Program-made: the position numbers and the translations under genes
Part shown: piece after piece, positions 58,415-64,000 of the stretch
How positions within the stretch are numbered: position 1 is the stretch's first letter
Layout: each line of letters begins with the position of its first letter
The notes under the pieces: generated by a model
Databases searched by the model: none
Told to the model about the DNA's origin: nothing
Seen by the model: the letters and a program-made list of their open reading frames with translations, nothing else
DNA from: Hermatobates lingyangjiaoensis
Taxonomy: Eukaryota > Arthropoda > Insecta > Hemiptera > Hermatobatidae
Assembly: GCA_026182355.1 (NCBI GenBank)
Contig: JAPFBL010000235.1
Coordinates: forward strand, 479,001-543,000
Reading direction: 5' to 3'
DNA length: 64,000 nucleotides

Positions 58415-58627
58415 AAACCACAATATGGTTTCCACAATATGGTATTATGTCTTGAATTATCAAGACCACAAGCGGTCTTTGTCAGAGTCAAAAACCCAAC
58501 TGCTTGGGTTTTTGACTCTGACGAAGACAGCCTGTTACGGTTGAAAGATCTTAATCTTGTTTTCCCATTTTCATATTGTGGTTTGATCATTGATTGTTAT
58601 TTCACGTGTTTATGTGAAATCTTTTTA
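58415..58627. mobile_element. PLE family C palindrome, partly rearranged
   Basis: The left part 58415-58500 is a shortened minus arm (accaaaccacaatatgg, then cacaagcggtctttgtcaga). The right arm 58505-58627 is complete to the terminus. Confidence 0.8.
58514..58556 (+). ncRNA. hammerhead-ribozyme motif, PLE family C, core intact, stems eroded
   Basis: CTGACGA and GAAA-GATC-T-T present. Stem II is GACAG/CGGTT and stem I GACT/AATC, each with a mismatch. Confidence 0.7.
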
Positions 58628-58661
58628 TCGATGACTATATAGAATTTACAAAAAAATAAAA

Positions 58662-59095
58662 TTTATCGAGACTCTATCAGTTCTTCAAGTTCAAATTAAA
58701 CTCTCAATGCTGACGTTTCAGTTTTTATTTAAAAACTTTTTAATTTGCCGGCGAAACATAGGAAATATAAGAAATAATTCATTCATTCAAAAACTAAACG
58801 TACAAACAAAGAGCAAAAATTATAATAATGGAAAAATACAGTAGGAATAGGAAGTCCTCTCACTTTCTTATTATCTGAAATTCCATGAAATAAGTTGTCT
58901 GTAATTTAATTATTTATTTTTTTACCGTTTTATGTATGTTTGTTTTTTGAATGAATGTATTATGTTTTATATTTCTTCTGTTTTGTAGAGCTGTGAACAA
59001 TATCTTAAATAAAAACTTAAACACTAGATATTGAGAGTTTAATTTGTTGCTGAAGAATTGACCGAGTCCTGGTAAAGTTAATTTTGCTTTTACTT
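58662..59095. mobile_element. palindromic PLE-like derivative, family H
   Basis: Arms atttatcgagactctatcag ... tgacgtttcagtttttattt and aataaaaacttaaacactag ... gaccgagtcctggtaaagtt. Spacer about 250 bp. Confidence 0.65.
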
Positions 59096-59149
59096 CACGG
59101 TTGATACTTTTATTAAGAATTATAGAGAATATATGTATAGAAATTTCAC

Positions 59150-59530
59150 AGAGATTATCATGCTGTCCGTGGCCACTTAGAAATTATATATTGCAGCTGC
59201 AGTTCAGAAAAGGTTACCCATGCTTGAATAAGTCCTAATGTACCAACCTGTAAAGCTACATGGATACATGGTCAGTCTGGTATTGCGATTCGTGGCAGAT
59301 CAACACATATTAAAGCTAATTTATCAGATTTAGCAAAGAAAAAGCTCGTCATCATTCCCCTTTTTTCATTGGTGAAGTCCGAATTTCATATTTAAAAAAA
59401 TTTTCTATCCAAAAATTAGACCATACAACTACTAAAATTCAAATCCTATATGCGGAAAATATTATCAGACTCTTAGATAAATCTTCACATAAACAAAAAC
59501 ATCTCGCTTGAAACTCAGTACTTCAGTGTG
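59150..59530 (+). pseudogene. PLE GIY-YIG domain fragment, decayed
   Basis: GQSGIAIRGRSTHIKANLSD, LAKKK, then frameshifts into H..SPFF-type sequence and a C-terminal helix (LDHTTTKIQILYAENIIRLL). The order fits the C-terminal half of a PLE GIY-YIG domain. It may be the 3' part of the element that produced the adjacent family H palindrome. Confidence 0.5.
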
Positions 59531-60876
59531 CAATATTACACAAAGATATCGACTTTTAAATAAGTTTGGATAGTATTGCCAACAAACTGTGACTAAAAAA
59601 CAATTAGACCAGTGTTTCTAGGCCTATAACTATGTAACAAAAACAGGCTGCAGCAAATTTCTGACGAACCCCAAAATTTTCCTAATTTTACTTGACAGTT
59701 ATTATTTTGGGATACTTACCAACCCAATTTAGATAAGCGATATATATTTCAAACTATTATGCTGGATATTTTGCTGGAAGAAATGAAATGAATGAAAATT
59801 AAATTGTTTTCTTAATTTTTTTGAACTGTACAGAACAAATTCTTCGATTATAAGAAGCAACAAAGAACCATGATATTTTATTGTTTTGAAGTAAGAACTT
59901 TTTATAGTTGAATGTTTTATTTATAAAAGTTGTTGAAATATTGCTTTTTTTATGTCAGTGGAGCCACGTGACCTCCGTTTTTTCCATGAAAAAAGTTTTC
60001 AAAAGAAATGAATAACTTCGTGAAATTGCATTTTTAGTAAGCAATTCTTATAAGATGGAAGTAATTTTTGCTGAGTCTAATAGTTTTATGGGTCATAGAA
60101 AACTTTTGGTTTGAATATGAGACGTGGGCTTTAAAATTTGAAACTTCATTTGTACTAAACATGTTTATAGGCTCTCTGCCAACTGCAGTCAACCAGTTTA
60201 GTACAATCCAGTATTCCAAACAATTCAGCATGGTAAAAATTTTAGACTTAAGTAGTAAAATTTGTTAAAGTGATTTAGCAATAAACACTGAAGGATATAA
60301 ATAAATTACTAGGGAGTTGCAATAAAATCCTTGATGACGGAAGCTGAACTAGCAAAGGCAAAAAAGCAAAAACTAGAAAAGCAAAAATGTTGTTTGAAGT
60401 TTTTCTTCTGCACAAGAATGTCTTTCGGCTATTATACTGAAATTCTTATAATTATTTCAATATTATAGTCTTATAATATATATATATATATATAATAGTC
60501 TTATAATTAATTGTGATGTTCATTAGCATTTTATACAAGTTTTTATAATATCAATTATAATTTCAATTTCAATTATAAAGTAAATTATGCAAGTCTTATA
60601 ATGCCAAATTGATATTGTTTTAATCACAATTTAAAATTGTAATCTGTTAAAGAATTAATTTTGTACAAACAAAATTGATATTTTATACAACTTTGATGGG
60701 AAGAATATTGGTGGTCACATCTGGTATAGTCTTTATTCATTGTTGGCGTATTTTTTATGCATTGATGTTTTTTCTGTTATGTTCTATTTCTGATAATACA
60801 TATACAAGGTATAATTAATTAAATGGAGTTCATTTGAGGCTGTGTGTTTAAAATTATTCCTCAAGCAGTATTTGGA
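59531..60876. other. transporter intron, unclassified
   Basis: Short (TA)n at 60476-60495 inside a local AT duplication. No exon seen. Confidence 0.4.
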
Positions 60877-61000
60877 CTGGGGGTCAGGTTAGATCAGTGG
60901 CAAAGTTTTCGAAGTGGCAAAGTCGCTTTTCAACTGGTATGTTCGGAGTTCAGTTTGGATCGCCTTTGAGTTTATTAAGTGAATACATACCATTTCATTA
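60877..61000 (+). mobile_element. tRNA-derived SINE, diverged head fragment
   Basis: gggggtcaggttagatcagt, an internal duplication (gtggcaaag twice), then a weakened B box (gttcggagttcag) and truncated body. Confidence 0.65.
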
Positions 61001-61429
61001 AATATATTAATTAAATAATTAAAAGTACTAAAATTAATTGTAGTCTGACACTTTATATGAAAAAAAAATAAATATGATTACCTCCTGACTATTCTACAGC
61101 ATCACCAATATGTTTTATGCAAATACAAGCTTAGAGATTCTTTATAATACATTTTCATATTATATATAAACCATTGTATAAATATATAAAAACCTATTTG
61201 CATAAAATCTGCAGATTAATATCGTATTTTAGAGAATACTAAAATAAATTTGACATTGTTATGTAATTTATTTTATATATTAATATTTGATGGATAAATT
61301 GGTAAATGACTTCAATTTTCATCAGATCCCTGTATTATGATATTGTTGATCATATATTAAATTTTGTGGCACACCTGGTAGAAATTATTTCTTATATAAC
61401 AGCAAATAAGAACTGTTACAGTGATTTTT

Positions 61430-61640
61430 ATTAGAAATAGGTAAAACCGTCATACCTCCTAAGATGATCCTGGAGTTGGAGTGCTTTTGGACGTTTCCAT
61501 CTTCGATCGCAACAAACCTTGCGATCGAAGATGGACAACGTCCAAAAGCACTCCAACTCCAGGATCATCTTAGGAGGTATGACGGTTTTACCTATTTCTA
61601 ATAAAAATCATATTAACCTCAGTGGTATTAACAATATGCA
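61430..61640. mobile_element. palindromic PLE derivative, family F2
   Basis: Arms of about 85 bp, nearly perfect (ttagaaataggtaaaaccgt, catacctcctaagatgatcc, tggagtgcttttggacg). Right flank catattaacctcagtggtat, then aacaatatgcatgtat. The hammerhead region reads ccAAAAgcactcc, losing G12. Confidence 0.8.
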
Positions 61641-61845
61641 TGTATGTTACAGTGATGCTTAAACTCCCGGCTCTAATAAGAGCCTTTTTTTGATCTGAAA
61701 TTGAAAAGAGATTTGACCCTAGTAGGCTCTACATATATCATCCAGCACAGAAAGTAACGCAAAGCAATATTTTATACTTTTTTTCAATAATTATGATGCA
61801 GTTTTTATATAATTTATTTTTTATATACAACATTACCCCTGATTT

Positions 61846-61957
61846 AATTTTCACCCCCTCGTGAATAAATCTAGGGTCAATGTGGGTTATGATCCCTTGA
61901 TCTATCAGTCCAGAGGCGAGCACGTTGCTTATGGGCTAATCTGGTCTCCTATATTGT
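61846..61957 (-). mobile_element. tRNA-derived SINE, head fragment
   Basis: Minus strand: ggagaccagattagcccata, cgctc-type anticodon region, gggatcataacccac, tttattcacgaggggg. Body lost. Confidence 0.7.
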
Positions 61958-62258
61958 TTTAACTTATAGCTTATTTTAAGTATAACATTTGATAGGTATT
62001 TAAAAGTGTTTAGTACTTTTCATTAATTTTTATTAGTTCATTGAATTTAAAAGTGACATTTCATCATTTCAATAGAATAGGGAAAACATATACTGTTATA
62101 TTTGATCAAAATTATAAATTTAGTTTTGGAGGTAAAAAAAGACTTAATAATTTTAATTAAATAAAATTATTTCATCTTTATATGTCATATATTTCTATTA
62201 TGTGTGTCTACTATTTTAGCTTAAAAAAAATTTATATCGTATTGTAATGTTCGCTTAC
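61958..62258. other. 5' end of the 27-kb transporter intron
   Basis: AT-rich. On the minus strand it begins with the donor GTAAGC immediately after 62259. Confidence 0.6.
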
Positions 62259-62388
62259 CTGTAGATCTTGCTATTGCTCCAATGAGAACCGGAGGGATAG
62301 CCATCAGAACGCAACCAAAAGCGGCTACGTACGAGAGTAGTTGAGCCCTTTTGGCAGACTTGCTGGACAAAACTCTTTGGAAATACAC
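62259..62388 (-). CDS. CHT: high-affinity choline transporter, internal exon
   Basis: 130 nt on the minus strand: [43 protein letters not shown] and one base. Acceptor tttggtgttaag, donor GTAAGC. Continues in frame from GGIPWQ of the preceding exon; the joined [15 protein letters not shown] is a signature of SLC5A7-type transporters. It encodes the loop and membrane helix after the mid-protein bundle. Confidence 0.96.
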
Positions 62389-62481
62389 CTTAACACCAAA
62401 TGAAAAAAAAAATTAGGAATTACTATGTTGTAACATTATTTATAACGCAAAACTTTTTTTTTTTTAAATGATTATATTTAC

Positions 62482-62631
62482 CTGCCATGGAATTCCGCCC
62501 AGTATTAAAAGTAGGCCATAGTCGAGGTAAAATCCATATTCTGCCGGCTCTACATGCCCTATCCAATCAACTTCCTGAGATGATAGAGGCTTAACGTGTT
62601 CATTCATCCATGCGAATGGCACACACATCCA
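62482..62631 (-). CDS. CHT: high-affinity choline transporter, most upstream exon in window
   Basis: 150 nt: WMCVPFAWMNEHVKPLSSQE, VDWIGHVEPAEYGFYLDYGL, LLILGGIPWQ. Acceptor atgtttcag, donor GTAAAT, phase 0 at both ends. By comparison with the family, this starts roughly 200-220 residues into the protein, so the start codon and first membrane helices lie upstream of it (beyond 64000 in this orientation). Bases 62632-64000 hold no further exon that I can see. The intron to the next exon is only 93 bp, against 27 kb for the one after. Confidence 0.95.
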
Positions 62632-62949
62632 CTGAAACATTTCACCTTCGTTGACTTAACTATCATCACAACTAAATCTTTTAATAACTATAACATACAA
62701 TGTTACCAACCATCCAAGAATAAATTAGTAAACATCTTAATTATTTTTTGTTATAAAACCTTCAGGAAATTAATAACGTACTCGTATTACTTTTGTAATT
62801 TCTGTTTCGTATGCACGTTTACTCGGTATTTATGTTATGTATATTACAGAAATAAATAATTTATATGTACACATTAAATCAATGTGTTCAGAAAGAACAA
62901 ATTGAAAAGATTGGAGTGACTTTGAAATATTGAAATGGTTCATTATTAA

Positions 62950-63191
62950 GGAGAGGGCTCAGATTAGGACAGTGTTAACGTTCTTGCTTCTGGATTGGTA
63001 GGTCTGGGGTCAATTCCCACCCTGGCGCTCAATTTATTCACATGGGAGGTATCACTAAAGATCTCTAGTCTAAATACAATTAAGTTAGGCAAAATTTGGG
63101 ACTACTAAATAGAATTAATCATCATTGTGTGGTAATGTGCGGCCTATGTTTCCTAGTGCGGCCACTGCAGCCTACCCTAACCTGTTATCAA
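62950..63191 (+). mobile_element. tRNA-derived SINE, diverged
   Basis: gagggctcagattaggacag head, B box gggtcaattcc, an internal deletion between gggaggt and atcactaaagatctct, 3' end gcagcctaccctaacct. Confidence 0.8.
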
Positions 63192-63394
63192 GGAAAGAGA
63201 AGGTTTTCTAGGTGACTAGGCAATGACTGCCCATCAGTCAACATACAAGTAATATAATTTCAATAGTTTGACTGAATAACTAGCATGATAACATAAACAT
63301 TAGAACAGAGTAAACATTTCATATTTCTCGGAAGAAGACATAATTTTCACGAAATAGATTTAGAAATATACTTAGTATTGTGTGTGATAGTCAC

Positions 63395-63930
63395 TGGCCT
63401 ACCTTCCTGTGGGACATTTCACCTCCTGATGACAACGTTTGTCGAAATACAGAAATGAGTATCTGTTATATTTCTGTGCTGCTTTTGTTATGATTTATAC
63501 ATCATATAGCCTTATCATATATCATATATCATTTATATATATATCATCAATACCGCTCCTTCCTTTACCTCTTTCCATAGTAAACACACCAACCCTATCG
63601 CTTACAAGACTTCTTGTACCTCTGGTAACTGCGTTTACCGTTTGAATTGCACCCAGTATGATTCCTTTTATGTGGGTTTTGCTTCCACCAAGCTAGCCTG
63701 GGTATGAATAATCACAGATAGTCCGCTGGCAAATGCAGTGACCTTTCCGTTGCTACTCATGCCAGTTCCCACGGACTCAGTTTCAATGGATTTTTCCGTG
63801 TACAGGTCCTGAGGAAGATTGATGAGACTAATTCGAAAGTCACTCTGAAAGCTTCAGAAGAAGCACCTTGTAGTCTTCTGGAGAGATAGATCTGCTCCAG
63901 GGCTTAACCTCAATCGTTAATTGTTCCTTT
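63395..63930 (+). pseudogene. PLE family A fragment: hammerhead scrap and GIY-YIG domain
   Basis: At 63418-63460 cacctcctgatgacaacgtt, tgtcGAAAtac keeps CTGATGA and GAAA. After a TA-rich gap, 63600-63700 encodes TSCTSGNCVYRLNCTQYDSF and YVGFASTKL, matching the GIY-YIG core of the copy at 9290 (same CTSxNCVYRLxCTQxDSFYVG string). Stops and frameshifts follow, but the C-terminal part (MPVPTDSVSM..., ending near 63890) can still be aligned. Clearly dead. Confidence 0.8.
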
Positions 63931-64000
63931 ATTTTTTTAGTATTTTTTACTTACTCAGTTTAATTTTTCGCTCCAGGTTGTTATGAGTTTGTGATTTTAT

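Noticed and set aside
61738..61923. 61-codon minus frame
   Set aside because: Overlaps the SINE fragment; shadow.

Overview
This is a 64-kb piece of a repeat-rich, strongly AT-biased animal nuclear genome, almost certainly an arthropod and probably an insect. The reasons are spliced genes with GT-AG introns, a pro-resilin-like Tyr/Gly/Pro-rich structural protein, tRNA-derived SINEs ending in the arthropod-type TTAGG/CCTAA motif, and very abundant Penelope-like elements (PLEs). There are no bacterial-type operons, and most long reading frames are shadows or transposon debris.

Two host genes can be supported. (1) A secreted pro-resilin-like elastic matrix protein lies on the + strand. A short exon with a signal-peptide-like sequence (1121-1178) joins in frame, across a 14.2-kb intron, to one long repeat exon (15381-17758) with a poly(A) signal about 125 bases after the stop. 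The exon carrying the start Met was not found. (2) The 3' two-thirds of a high-affinity choline transporter gene (CHT/SLC5A7) lies on the - strand. Its six exons (62482-62631, 62259-62388, 34963-35180, 29759-29862, 29000-29266, 25439-25745) join in perfect phase to 391 residues plus stop. The N-terminal part lies beyond 64000. Its introns are 93 bp, 27.1 kb, 5.1 kb, 492 bp and 3.25 kb. A possible additional + strand terminal exon of an unknown gene sits at 50258-50342 inside the 27-kb intron.

Almost everything else that can be recognised is mobile DNA. PLEs dominate. There is a decayed reverse transcriptase plus GIY-YIG copy (9290-11195), further pre-RT and GIY-YIG fragments, and about 20 short palindromic (head-to-head) derivatives from at least eight sequence families. 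Most of these derivatives abut (TA)n microsatellites and carry minimal hammerhead-ribozyme motifs (CUGANGA...GAAA). Other elements are about 11 copies or fragments of a tRNA-derived SINE (several with target-site duplications), non-LTR retrotransposon 3' ends, and a Helitron/PIF1 helicase scrap. A 21-copy, 88-bp satellite (43965-45806) appears to share sequence with one palindromic family.

The main points for a second look are: the hammerhead motifs, each with a loop-less self-complementary stem III and one extra base before stem II; the recurrent truncation of unrelated PLE fragments at the same conserved codons next to (TA)n; the telomere-like SINE tails; the satellite's possible origin; and the unexplained exon-like segment at 50258.
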